Source: Lewinella sp. W8
Lineage (GTDB): Bacteria > Bacteroidota > Bacteroidia > Chitinophagales > Saprospiraceae
Assembly (NCBI RefSeq): GCF_004375085.3
Contig: NZ_SNAQ03000003.1
Location: 186,001 to 250,000 of the forward strand
Length of the DNA stretch: 64,000 nucleotides
Direction: 5' to 3'
Part shown: positions 22,615 through 32,200 of the stretch, one piece after another
How positions within the stretch are numbered: position 1 is the first letter of the stretch
Layout of the letters: every line of letters begins with the position of its first letter
Program-made: the position numbers and the translations under genes
The notes under the pieces: model-generated
Told to the model about the DNA's origin: nothing
The model's database searches: none
What the model saw: the letters and a program-made list of their open reading frames with translations, nothing else

Positions 22615-24057
22615 CTATTCACAGGCTTCTCCGGAGAAATTGGGGTTGGGTACCATGTAGCGCGCTCCAAGGCTGTCGCGCCAGGCCTGCAATTTGTTGG
22701 CCAGCTCCCTCGTCCGGTCGTTCATGAAGTCACGTTGTTCGATTTCTTCGCTGATGTCTTCGTTGAGCTGGAAATAGTAGGTGGAATCCACGTCCGAATA
22801 CCATTCGATGTACTTGTCGCCGTCCTCAATGATGGCTCCGGCGGGAATACCCCGTTGGGGGCTGTAGTGCGGGAAGTGCCAGTAGAGCGCCCGGTCGGTT
22901 TCGGGGGCGCCGGTCAGACTGGGAATCGGCTGTCCATCCGGAGTGGTTTCGGCCGTACCCGCCAGGGCGGTAATCGTGGGATAGTAATCGGTATTGACGT
23001 TCGGGTAATCCTCGACGCTGGGCGCAAACATGGCCGGACAGTACACGATGAGTGGCACCCGCAGGCCGCCCTCAAAGATCTGGCCCTTCCCGCCCCGCAG
23101 CGGGAAACTGGTGGTGGGTGGGGTGTGGGCATCGAAGCCCGGCACTTCCTTCACGGTCAGGGCACCGTGATCCGAGGTAAACATGATGATGGTGTTTTCC
23201 AGAAGTCCGCGGGCCTCCAGACTATCGACGATCCGGCCCACCATCTGATCGATGCGCTCCACCATGGCGGCGTAATGGGGGCGGGGTAGGGCGTTGGGGT
23301 CATCTCCGATGATGCCTTCGTACTTCTCCACCAGATCGGGAGGCCCGGCGATGGGCACGTGCGGACTGTAGAAATTGACGTCCATGAAAAACGGTTTCCC
23401 GTCCGTGGGCAGGGCATTGATGGCCAGGGTTGCGATGGCGTCGGTCAGGTAGTCGTCTTCTCCGGCGATGGAGTTTAATTCTGGATAGGGATTCCCGTTG
23501 AAAAAAGGTCGGAAGAAGGAGCGCGGAAGACCCTGAGGGCCAGCGGCGTAGCTCTGGTCGTATCCATGATTGGTGGGGCCGTAATTCTGGCCGCCGAGGT
23601 GCCATTTGCCCACGAAGATGGTTTCGTAGTCCTGTTCCTGCAGGGCTTCGCCGATGGTGCGGTAGGAATAGGCGAGACGGCCGGCATTTTTGGGAGCAAT
23701 GAGGGGCTGGCAATCGCGGGGCCGCGGGGTTCCGCGGAGGTGTTCGGTCATGCCGATCCGGACGGGATGCAGGCCCGTTTGGATGGCCGCCCGGCTGGGC
23801 GAGCAAATGGGGGCGGCGCAGTAGGCCGCCGTGTAGCGAATGCCACCCTCCGCCAGGGCGTCAATCCGGGGCGTTTCGATGATTTCATTCCCGTAGCAGC
23901 CAAGATCATTCAGGCCAAGATCGTCGGCCACAACCAGCATGATGTTCGGGGTGGTCAGTGACTTGGTCCGGACTTTTGCCTCTCCCTTTTCGGTGGTTTG
24001 GGAAGTGGTACAAGCGGAAAGTACCACGAGGAGTACCAGCGGCCATAGTTTTTGCAT
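22615..24057 (-). CDS. Sulfatase lipoprotein (type I, formylglycine-dependent)
   Basis: 480 aa from the ATG at 24057 (MQKLWPLVLLVVLSACTTSQ), a lipoprotein signal with lipobox LSAC. The frame is open 69 bases upstream, but that extension has no signal. The sulfatase core starts NIMLVVADDLGLNDLGCYGN (metal-binding DD). The modification motif CSPSR gives C85, to be converted to formylglycine. GKWHLGG and TSDHGAL supply further active-site residues. No maturase gene is in the window. It removes sulfate esters from carbohydrates in the periplasm or at the surface. It is divergent from the SusC/SusD operon, pointing to a sulfated glycan substrate. Confidence 0.93.
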   Translation of the reverse strand: MQKLWPLVLLVVLSACTTSQTTEKGEAKVRTKSLTTPNIMLVVADDLGLNDLGCYGNEIIETPRIDALAEGGIRYTAAYCAAPICSPSRAAIQTGLHPVRIGMTEHLRGTPRPRDCQPLIAPKNAGRLAYSYRTIGEALQEQDYETIFVGKWHLGGQNYGPTNHGYDQSYAAGPQGLPRSFFRPFFNGNPYPELNSIAGEDDYLTDAIATLAINALPTDGKPFFMDVNFYSPHVPIAGPPDLVEKYEGIIGDDPNALPRPHYAAMVERIDQMVGRIVDSLEARGLLENTIIMFTSDHGALTVKEVPGFDAHTPPTTSFPLRGGKGQIFEGGLRVPLIVYCPAMFAPSVEDYPNVNTDYYPTITALAGTAETTPDGQPIPSLTGAPETDRALYWHFPHYSPQRGIPAGAIIEDGDKYIEWYSDVDSTYYFQLNEDISEEIEQRDFMNDRTRELANKLQAWRDSLGARYMVPNPNFSGEACE

Positions 24058-24354
24058 GATTTGTGCTTTGTAATGTCCTGCTAATTTCTTGATGGTTAGA
24101 TGTTTAAGTGGCAATTGACTCTGCATGGCACCTGCGCGCCAGCGCCCGGTTTATTGTCACCATCGATACCTGAAAATGACAGGGGGTCAACGTCATCTGA
24201 ACCGAAGGTAAGTGGAATCTTCCTGCCCGGAAACAGGATACTACAGGACGCTAATGCGCCCCGGTTACCGGTTCCTTTATTAGCAGAATTCAGCAAAACT
24301 CACCTTTGCTCTTCTTTGATTTTTACTCACTACGTGTTAAACGAAATCACGATC
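24058..24354. other. Divergent intergenic region between sulfatase and SusC genes
   Basis: 297 bases with motif copy 5 and presumably both promoters. CACCTTTG at 24301-24308 is one base off the TAnnTTTG consensus and could be the SusC -7 element. No small gene is supported. Confidence 0.4.
24127..24146 (+). repeat. Dispersed motif copy 5 (GCACCTGCGC-GCCA-GCGCC)
   Basis: GGCACCTGCGCGCCAGCGCC, intergenic between the divergent sulfatase and SusC genes. Confidence 0.75.
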
Positions 24355-27300
24355 ATGCAAAAAGTTATACCGATATCCGTGGCCCTGTTTATGTGTCTTC
24401 TTTCGGCCACCGGTTTTGCCCAACGGGTCATCACCGGCAACGTCACGGACACGGACCGAGAGGCCCTCATCGGAGTCAGTATCTACGTCGATGGCAATAC
24501 GACCATTGGTACGGTTTCTGACCTGGACGGTAACTATGAGCTGACCGTCCCCGAGGGTGCCAAACGCCTGGCCTTTTCCTACACCGGATACAAGCGTAAG
24601 GTGGTTACTCTGGGAAATCGTACCCGACTGAACGTGGTCATGGAACCCGACACAGAAATTCTTGATGAAGTGGTCGTGATTGCCTACGGTGAGGAAAAGA
24701 AGGCAGACGTGATCGGTGCCACGGACAACATTACCAGCCGCCAACTGGAGAACCTTCCGGTGCCCAGCTTTGACCAGGCGCTGGCCGGCCAAATTCCCGG
24801 CCTGCAGGTAAGGACCGGATCGGGGCGCCCCGATGCGGGCTCAGAATTACTGATCCGGGGAATCGGAACCACGGGGAACAACGCCCCCCTGATCGTGGTG
24901 GACGGCGTGCCCTACGGGACCTACAACAACTCGGAGCAGGACAACTTCCTGTCACTCTTCAACCCCAACGATATCGAATCCATCTCGGTCGTCCGCGACG
25001 CTTCCGGTAAGGCGCTCTACGGCGCCCGGGCGGGCAACGGCCTGATCCTGATTACGACCAAGAAGGGTAGAGCGGGTAAACCACAAATCAACGTCAACAC
25101 CTACACCGGTGTGTCCTCCATCATGGAGCGGGAAAAGCCGGATATCCTCACGGCCGCCGAGCTCGCCCAGTTCCAGCGGGAACGAATAGAAGACGCCGCC
25201 GCGGCGGCGGGCAACGAGCCCGTAATTCCGGATAACCTGCAGAATCCGGAAAGCTACGGTCGGGGTACCGACTGGTATGACCTGATCACCCAGGATGCGG
25301 CCGCCTTTAACCTGGACCTCAGCATCCGGGGCGGAACCGAAAAAACGAAGTACAACATCTCGGCCGGTTACTTCAACACCGAAGGGGTCATCAAGACTAC
25401 TGGACTGGAGCGCTATACCCTGCGGGCAAATCTGGATAGTGACATTACGGACTGGCTGCGGATCGGCATGATGCTGGCACCCTCCATGACGGTGAATGAG
25501 TCCGGCAACACCGACCCGACGCAGGGACAATTCCAGGCTTACCACGTGCTGCAGGTTGCCCGCTGGGCCGACCCTTCCGCACCGGCCTTCGACGAAAACG
25601 GAAACCTGACCGAAACGACCAAGGGAGATTTGCTGCCCTTCTTCCAGGCTAACCCGCTGTACAAGCTGCAAAATCAGAAAAACCTCTCGGTCAACCGACA
25701 GATTCAGAGCCAGGTTACGCTAACCGCTAAATTCCTGAAGCACTTCACCTTCACCCAAAAGGCAGCCGCTAACCTGATTTTCAACCGGGGAAGAACCTTC
25801 ACGCCAGGGTCCGTAGTCGGTGCCGGGCTTACGCCGGCCAATACCAATCCACCCAGCAACAGTGGCGTCAATACCCGCCGGAGAGAAGAACTCCGGCTGC
25901 TCTCCGAATCTATCTTACGGTTCAACCGGACCTTCGGAAAGCATAAGGTAGAGGTGCTGGCGGGCTACAACGCCGAGTACTACCAGCTGGACCGCTTCAG
26001 CATCGGGAATAACTTCCTGATCAACGAAGATTTTCAGTTGTTCAACACGAATAATGTCTGGCTGATTAACCCCGAAGATCTCCAGAACCCCACCATTGAA
26101 GATCCCATCAACCGGTATTATATCAACGGTAATGAGGAGGTTCGCCAGCGCGCCCTGATTGGCATCATCGGTCGGGTACGCTACGATTTTGACGATCGCT
26201 ACGCCATCACCGGCTCCGTTCGCAGAGACGCTTCCAGCCGGTTTAGCCCCGATCGCCGAAACGCAATTTTCCCGGCAATCGGACTGGGCTGGCGGGCATC
26301 CAACGAACCCTGGTTCCCGAAGTCTGGCATCATCAACAATCTACGCTTTGAACTTTCCGTAGGGCAAACGGGAAGTCAGCAGGTAGACGAATCCTTCTAC
26401 CAGGGGCAGGTCGGACGAAACGACTACGTTTTCGGCGGACAAAACGCCGTCGGCTTCCAGGTCAACCGACTACCGAACGCCCAGCTTCAGTGGGAGACCA
26501 TCAAGCAGATTGACTTCGGCGTGGACATCGGTTTGTTTAACGACCGGATGGACATTGAGGCCACGGTCTACCGCGCCCGGAACACGGACCTACTCTTCGG
26601 TAACCCTCAGCCACAGGTTTCAGGTTTTGGCGTCCAAATTAGTAACCGCGGAGAGATCAAAAACGAGGGCATTGAACTGTCCATTGGCGGAACGCCCATT
26701 CGGAAGTCTGATTTCGTCCTGCAGTTCAAGGTCAACGGAGCGGTTAACCGCAACGAGATCGTGCAGATCGGAACGGCCAACGCGCCGATCTTCCTTACGC
26801 CCGGTGGGAATGGGGTACGGGTCAGCAGAACCTTCGTGGGTGGCCCGGTGGGCCAGTACTACGGTCTTCAGCTACTCGGGCTCTACACACCAGAAATGAT
26901 TGCCGACCCCGAAGTGCCCAAGTACAGTGGTGCTACGGTGGGATCACCCTTCTACCTGGACGGCGACGGTGACGGCCGACTGGAAGTTGGTGAGGACTAC
27001 GTGTTCCTGGGGAACCCCCTTCCGGATCTGACCTACGGTTTCAGCACCTTTGTTACCTACAAAGACTGGAAGCTCCGCATCAACGCCAACGGTGAACTGG
27101 GTGGCCTGATTTACGACCTTCGCCGGGAGATCGAGCTGAACACCGATGGCGTGTTCAACATGCGACGCGAAGTTCTGAACCGCTACCGGTTCGGTTCGGA
27201 GGATTACAGCCTGCGTGCCCCCACCACCACTACGGCGGCCTCCAGCCAGCGCTACCGGACGCCCACGAGTGCGGGGGTGGTGAGTGGCGACTTCCTGAGA

Positions 27301-27525
27301 ATCAGCAACATTACGTTGAGCTATGATTTCCGGGAGTTGCTTAAACGGCAAAATTTGCTCAAAACCCTCACGGTATCCCTTGGGGTCCAGAACGCCCTCA
27401 TCCTGAGTGAATTCCAGGGTAACCCCGAGGTGAAACGTCAGGGTAATCCCTTTGAGCGAAACATCGCCTACAGTTCTTACCCCATCACCCGGACCTTCAC
27501 CTTCGGGCTTAAGACGAGTTTGTAG
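24355..27525 (+). CDS. susC: SusC/RagA-family TonB-dependent outer-membrane transporter
   Basis: 1056 aa from the ATG at 24355 (MQKVIPISVALFMC), which starts a signal peptide ending FAQ; the open frame further upstream is not coding. A carboxypeptidase-regulatory-like domain (about 25-100), TonB box DEVVVIAYG (about 103-111) and plug domain (about 115-240, with LLIRGIGTTGNNAPLIVVDG and the SusC signature ASGKALYGARAGNG) precede the beta barrel, which ends in the aromatic-rich TRTFTFGLKTSL. It imports oligosaccharides bound by its SusD partner, encoded next. It opens the operon SusC-SusD-T9SS protein, beside a sulfatase, a rhamnosidase-like enzyme and the rhamnose operon. Confidence 0.95.
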   Translation: MQKVIPISVALFMCLLSATGFAQRVITGNVTDTDREALIGVSIYVDGNTTIGTVSDLDGNYELTVPEGAKRLAFSYTGYKRKVVTLGNRTRLNVVMEPDTEILDEVVVIAYGEEKKADVIGATDNITSRQLENLPVPSFDQALAGQIPGLQVRTGSGRPDAGSELLIRGIGTTGNNAPLIVVDGVPYGTYNNSEQDNFLSLFNPNDIESISVVRDASGKALYGARAGNGLILITTKKGRAGKPQINVNTYTGVSSIMEREKPDILTAAELAQFQRERIEDAAAAAGNEPVIPDNLQNPESYGRGTDWYDLITQDAAAFNLDLSIRGGTEKTKYNISAGYFNTEGVIKTTGLERYTLRANLDSDITDWLRIGMMLAPSMTVNESGNTDPTQGQFQAYHVLQVARWADPSAPAFDENGNLTETTKGDLLPFFQANPLYKLQNQKNLSVNRQIQSQVTLTAKFLKHFTFTQKAAANLIFNRGRTFTPGSVVGAGLTPANTNPPSNSGVNTRRREELRLLSESILRFNRTFGKHKVEVLAGYNAEYYQLDRFSIGNNFLINEDFQLFNTNNVWLINPEDLQNPTIEDPINRYYINGNEEVRQRALIGIIGRVRYDFDDRYAITGSVRRDASSRFSPDRRNAIFPAIGLGWRASNEPWFPKSGIINNLRFELSVGQTGSQQVDESFYQGQVGRNDYVFGGQNAVGFQVNRLPNAQLQWETIKQIDFGVDIGLFNDRMDIEATVYRARNTDLLFGNPQPQVSGFGVQISNRGEIKNEGIELSIGGTPIRKSDFVLQFKVNGAVNRNEIVQIGTANAPIFLTPGGNGVRVSRTFVGGPVGQYYGLQLLGLYTPEMIADPEVPKYSGATVGSPFYLDGDGDGRLEVGEDYVFLGNPLPDLTYGFSTFVTYKDWKLRINANGELGGLIYDLRREIELNTDGVFNMRREVLNRYRFGSEDYSLRAPTTTTAASSQRYRTPTSAGVVSGDFLRISNITLSYDFRELLKRQNLLKTLTVSLGVQNALILSEFQGNPEVKRQGNPFERNIAYSSYPITRTFTFGLKTSL

Positions 27526-27621
27526 ATGTCCCGGCAGCATTGCCCGAAATCCGGCCCGACGCTTCGTGCGGGCTTGGCCATCGGGACGATTCCACCTTTA
27601 CCAAAAAGAAAATCCGCTTTC

Positions 27622-29160
27622 ATGCGTACCATTAATAAGTTCTTTGTTCTGTTCTCGGCCCTGACCACCTTGCTGACCGTAGGATGCAACGAGGACGAAT
27701 TTCTCAATTACCAGCCGCAGGGCCGGTATTCCGTGGAAAACTTCTTCCAGACCGAAGAACAAGCCCTGGGGGCCGTCAACGGAGCCTACGTTCAGCTGCG
27801 TGAATTATACAACGTGGCCCTGTACCGCACCGTAGAGATGCGGTCCGACAACACCACCTTCATCCCCAATCCCAACGACCGGGGTTCCCTGGCCGTAGAG
27901 GAGATCGACTATTTTGCGTTAACGGCCTCCAGTGGTATTCACGGAAATATCTGGGGGCCCGCCTACCGGGGAATCTCCAAAACAAATTATATCCTGGAGC
28001 TGATTGACCCCATTCCCTTCTCCGACGAAGCGGATAAGGTGGCCATCAAGGGCCAGGCGGCATTTCTTCGTGCCTTTTACTACTACATCCTGACCCAGAC
28101 TTTTGGCGACGTCGTGCCGGTAACGAACATCATCGAAAGTGAAGACCAAGCTGCGGAAATCCTGGCGCTGCGCCGGGCCCCGCGGGAAGAGATCATCAGC
28201 CAGATTATCATTCCGGATCTGGAACTGGCCATCAACTCCCTGCCCGAAGTGTGGGGGAACATTGATCGCGGACGGGCCACCAGGGCGGCGGCCCAGATGC
28301 TCCTGGCCAAGGTGTATTTCGCCGACCGGAATTATACGGCGGCCATCCCCCTGCTGCAGGCCATCATTGACTCAGGCCTGTACAGCATCGAGCCGAATTT
28401 CCGCGACGTCTTCGGTCCGGGCAACCAGGAGAGTACCGAAATCATTTTTGCCAACCAATTCAGCGTGGCGGCCAGCCAGGGAGCTGGGTTCTTCATTAAC
28501 TGGTTACCGTACCAGTCGGGACAAACCCTGACCCAGGGGATTTTTGTCAGTCCCAGCGCCGCCAGTAAGAATATGCCCACCAAGGACTTAATTGCGGCCT
28601 TCGAACCCAATGACCGCCGCTTTGCGGGCAGTATCGGCTATTACGACGAGGATCCTAATGATCCCGACAACGAACTCATTGCCTATTCCACCAAATACTT
28701 TTTCCCACCGGTAACGCAGGGAGGAAGTGATCAGAATTATCCCGTTTTCCGCTACGCTGACGTGATCCTCATGCAGGCCGAGGCCCTGCTGGAAACGGAG
28801 GGTGGAATCCCCAACCAGGTATTTGAATACGTGAACCTTATCCGTACCCGGGCCGGACTTCCGCTCTACTTCCCCGGCAACCCGGTGCCGGAACTTGACA
28901 TCAGCACGGAAGAGGATCTGCGTCAGGCCATTCGTCGGGAAAGACGGGTGGAGCTGGCCTTCGAGAATCACCGCTGGTGGGATTTGCAGCGCTACGGCAA
29001 CCTTTTGGAGGTAATGACGGCCCATGGTGCGGAGCAGCGTGCCTGTCAGGACTACCTCGATCCCTTCGCCGACGCCTACCAGAACATTCGCATCCTCTAC
29101 GCGATCCCCTTCAATGAAGTAGAACGATACGGCTACACCCAAAATCCGGGCTGGGAATAG
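27622..29160 (+). CDS. susD: SusD/RagB-family glycan-binding lipoprotein
   Basis: 512 aa from the ATG at 27622 (MRTINKFFVLFSALTTLLTVG), a lipoprotein signal with lipobox TVGC. The open frame 96 bases upstream has no signal sequence. It has the SusD pattern: FLNYQPQGRYSVENFFQTEE (N-terminal), YRGISKTNYILELI, AKGQ-like AIKGQAAFLRAFYYYIL, and the C-terminal RRERRVELAFENHRWWDLQR and ending with YTQNPGW. It binds glycan at the cell surface and acts as a lid on SusC. It begins 97 bases after susC, in the same operon. Confidence 0.95.
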   Translation: MRTINKFFVLFSALTTLLTVGCNEDEFLNYQPQGRYSVENFFQTEEQALGAVNGAYVQLRELYNVALYRTVEMRSDNTTFIPNPNDRGSLAVEEIDYFALTASSGIHGNIWGPAYRGISKTNYILELIDPIPFSDEADKVAIKGQAAFLRAFYYYILTQTFGDVVPVTNIIESEDQAAEILALRRAPREEIISQIIIPDLELAINSLPEVWGNIDRGRATRAAAQMLLAKVYFADRNYTAAIPLLQAIIDSGLYSIEPNFRDVFGPGNQESTEIIFANQFSVAASQGAGFFINWLPYQSGQTLTQGIFVSPSAASKNMPTKDLIAAFEPNDRRFAGSIGYYDEDPNDPDNELIAYSTKYFFPPVTQGGSDQNYPVFRYADVILMQAEALLETEGGIPNQVFEYVNLIRTRAGLPLYFPGNPVPELDISTEEDLRQAIRRERRVELAFENHRWWDLQRYGNLLEVMTAHGAEQRACQDYLDPFADAYQNIRILYAIPFNEVERYGYTQNPGWE

Positions 29161-29211
29161 TAATTCACTGTCCCGGCCAACAAGCACTCCTCAACCTAAA
29201 AATCACCGATT

Positions 29212-32200
29212 ATGCACAAAAAAATAACCTTTCTTCTTTTGACCCTCCTGACCGGAGCGGGGCTGTGGGCGCAAGCGGCCTCCGACGGTTTCGATTATCC
29301 GGCCTCCGCTACGCTGGCCGGAAACGGAGCCGCCGGCGATGGCTGGTCCTCCGGCTGGGTGGCCACCAGTGATGCGGATACCTCCCTGGTCGCTACCGGT
29401 GGGGTGCTCAACGAAACGCTGCTGGCCCGGACGTCGAATAACCGGGCCGTAATTGTTTCCACGGGGCCGCAGAATCGGTACCAGCGGTACTTTACCGCTC
29501 CGATTACGTCGGCCACGGGTGATTTCTGGTTTAGTGTGCATCTCGCCGTTGAGGGCACCTCCCTGGCGAATGCTGCCACGCTCTCCCTGGTGGATACGAC
29601 GGACAACTCCGAGCGCGTAACCTTTGGTAAGCGCTTCGGTAATCGTAACGTTTTTGCGACGGGCGCGGGCGCAGGTGCCACGAATTCCGGACTACAGTTC
29701 CAGGGCACCGACGCGCGTTGGCTCGTGGGCCACATGACCTTCGATACGGACAACGACCAGTGGCTCCTTGATCTTTGGGTCGATACCGATCCGGCCGCTG
29801 AGCCCCAAGAAGCCGACGCTCAAATCATGAATAAAGCCTACGCCAACCGGCCCTTTCACGCCATCCAGCTGAAAGCAGAAGGGGGCGCCGGCGTAGACCT
29901 AAGCGTGGATGATCTCTACTTCGGCAGCACCTTCGCTGAAGTGGTGCCCTCCGACTTGATCTCCATCGGTGAATTCTCACCGGGAGCCACGGAAAAGTTT
30001 GCCTACGAAGTGGGTGACAGTCTGACGCAAGTTGGCGCTGGCGGCACCGGCTGGGACGGCGACTGGATGCTGCGGGCCGGATTGAGCCCGGTGATGGAAG
30101 CTACCGGCATTACCAGCGACATTCTGCAGCGCCAGACCAGCGGTACCAACGCTACGGTGTCCACGAGCACCCGGGTGGTTCGCCGCCTGGACGGCCAGTA
30201 CGGCGACGTTGGCCGGACCTTCTGGATCGGATATTGGTTTCAGACGGTAAACGCCGGAGGTAATGTCTCTCACTTTGTCCTCGCCGATGAGGCCGCCCTG
30301 GCGGACTCCGGTGGCGGTGGCCGACTGGCCCAGATCGGTAGTGGGTTTAATAACCCTAATATTGCCATCGTCCAGGGGGGACCCCAATCCGGCACGGGCA
30401 TCAGCTCGGCGGAAGCACGCTTCGTGGTGCTGGAGGTCGTAACCAACGGCACGGCCGCCAACGACGAAATTTACGTATACATTGATCCCGATCTGGACGC
30501 TCCCCCGAGTCGGGAAGACGCCAACGCCGTTGGCCTGCGCAACCTTTCCGACTGGAACGCCATTGCCCTGCTCCAGGAAGGTGGCCCCGGCGTAACCTCC
30601 CGCTGGGATGACATTTTGGTCGGCGATGCCTTCGCTGACGTCGTCCCCGACGACCTGATCGATACGTCCATTCCCCAGACGGCCATTGCCTTCGAGCAGT
30701 TTAACTACGCCACCGGTGATGAAGTTGTCGGTTCCGGTGAAGCGGAAGATGGCTGGGCCGGTGCCTGGGATACCATTGCGACCGATACCACCTTTGCGGT
30801 AATCAATTCCGGAGGACTGGTCAACGAAAACCTGTTGGCCCGCACCAGTTCCAACTCCTACGCTGCCACCTCCGCCGGGGAACCCAATCGCGTGATTCGA
30901 TACCTGGAAACGCCGATAACGCAGGAGAACAACGGCACCGTTTGGTTTTCCACGCACATGGCCGTCTCGGGCAACGTGGGTAATAACGTGGGAACCCTGG
31001 TATTTGCGGATACCACCCAGGACAACTACGAACGCATCATTATCGGTAAGCGCTTTGGCAACCGCAACCTCTTCGCCACGGGCGGTGGCGTCGGGGCCAA
31101 TAATTCCGGTGCCCTGTTTGAGGGGAATTCCGCCCGCTGGGTGGTAGGCCGCCTGGTGGCCAGCGATACTTCCGATCAATGGATACTTAACGTTTGGGTT
31201 GATCCGTCTCCGGCAGAAATGCCCGCGGACACCAACGCCAACATCGCCAATAAGCTGTATCCTACCGCCACCATTCATGGGGTATCCCTGAAGGCGGAAG
31301 GCGCTGCCGGACTGATCTTCACGGCGGACGATATCTTCATCGGCCAGACCTTTGCCGACGTCGTGCCGGCAGATTTTGAAGTTGTACCCGAAGCTCCCGC
31401 GGGAGCGATGGAAACCTTTGATTACGCCATGGTGGACAGCATCAACGGTCAAACCGGCGGCTCCGGCTGGGACGGTGCCTGGACCCTGGTGGCCGACGGC
31501 AACCAACCGATCACCGAGGGTGGGGTAGAGAACTTCAACCTGCTCAAACAAACCAGCGGCAACAAAGTAAGCTTTACCGCCAACGGAGTGGTGGCCAGAA
31601 GGCTCGCCGGAACCTACGGCGACCAGGGACGGACCACCTGGGTCGGCTTCTGGTTCGATTCCGAAAACGGCGGCCCCAACGTAACCAACCTCGTCCTGGC
31701 CGATTTCGACCAGCTGCCGGTAGGTGCTCCCGGAGAACTGCTGCAGGTGGGCCGCTCCTTCAATGGTTCCAACCTGCGGATCATCGGGCAGGGTACCAGC
31801 GACGCCAGTGCTTCCGAAGGCCACTTCGTGGTCCTCGAACTGGATACCGACGGTACTTCGGCCAATGATGCCGTTTACATGTGGGTGGATCCCGACCTCA
31901 ACGCCGCCCCCAGCCGGGACACGGCTGACGTAGTGGGCTCCGCCAACCTCACCAATTGGGATGCCATTGCCCTGAAGGTGGCCGGGAACCCCGGCGTAAC
32001 CGCCGTATGGGACGACATTTACCTGGGGGCTTCCTTCGCGGACATCGTTCCCAATGACCTCCTGGACATTCAGAACCCCACGGAACCCGTGGTGGCCACC
32101 GAGCCCTTCGATTATCCCGCCGGGGAAGACCTCAACGAACAGAATGGCGGCACCGGATGGCTCTCTGGATGGGAGCAAATCGACGGCAGCATAACGCTGG

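Noticed and set aside
24100-24354. Upstream extension of the first SusC protein by 85 residues
   Set aside because: The signal peptide begins at 24355. The extension crosses motif copy 5 and the presumed promoter.
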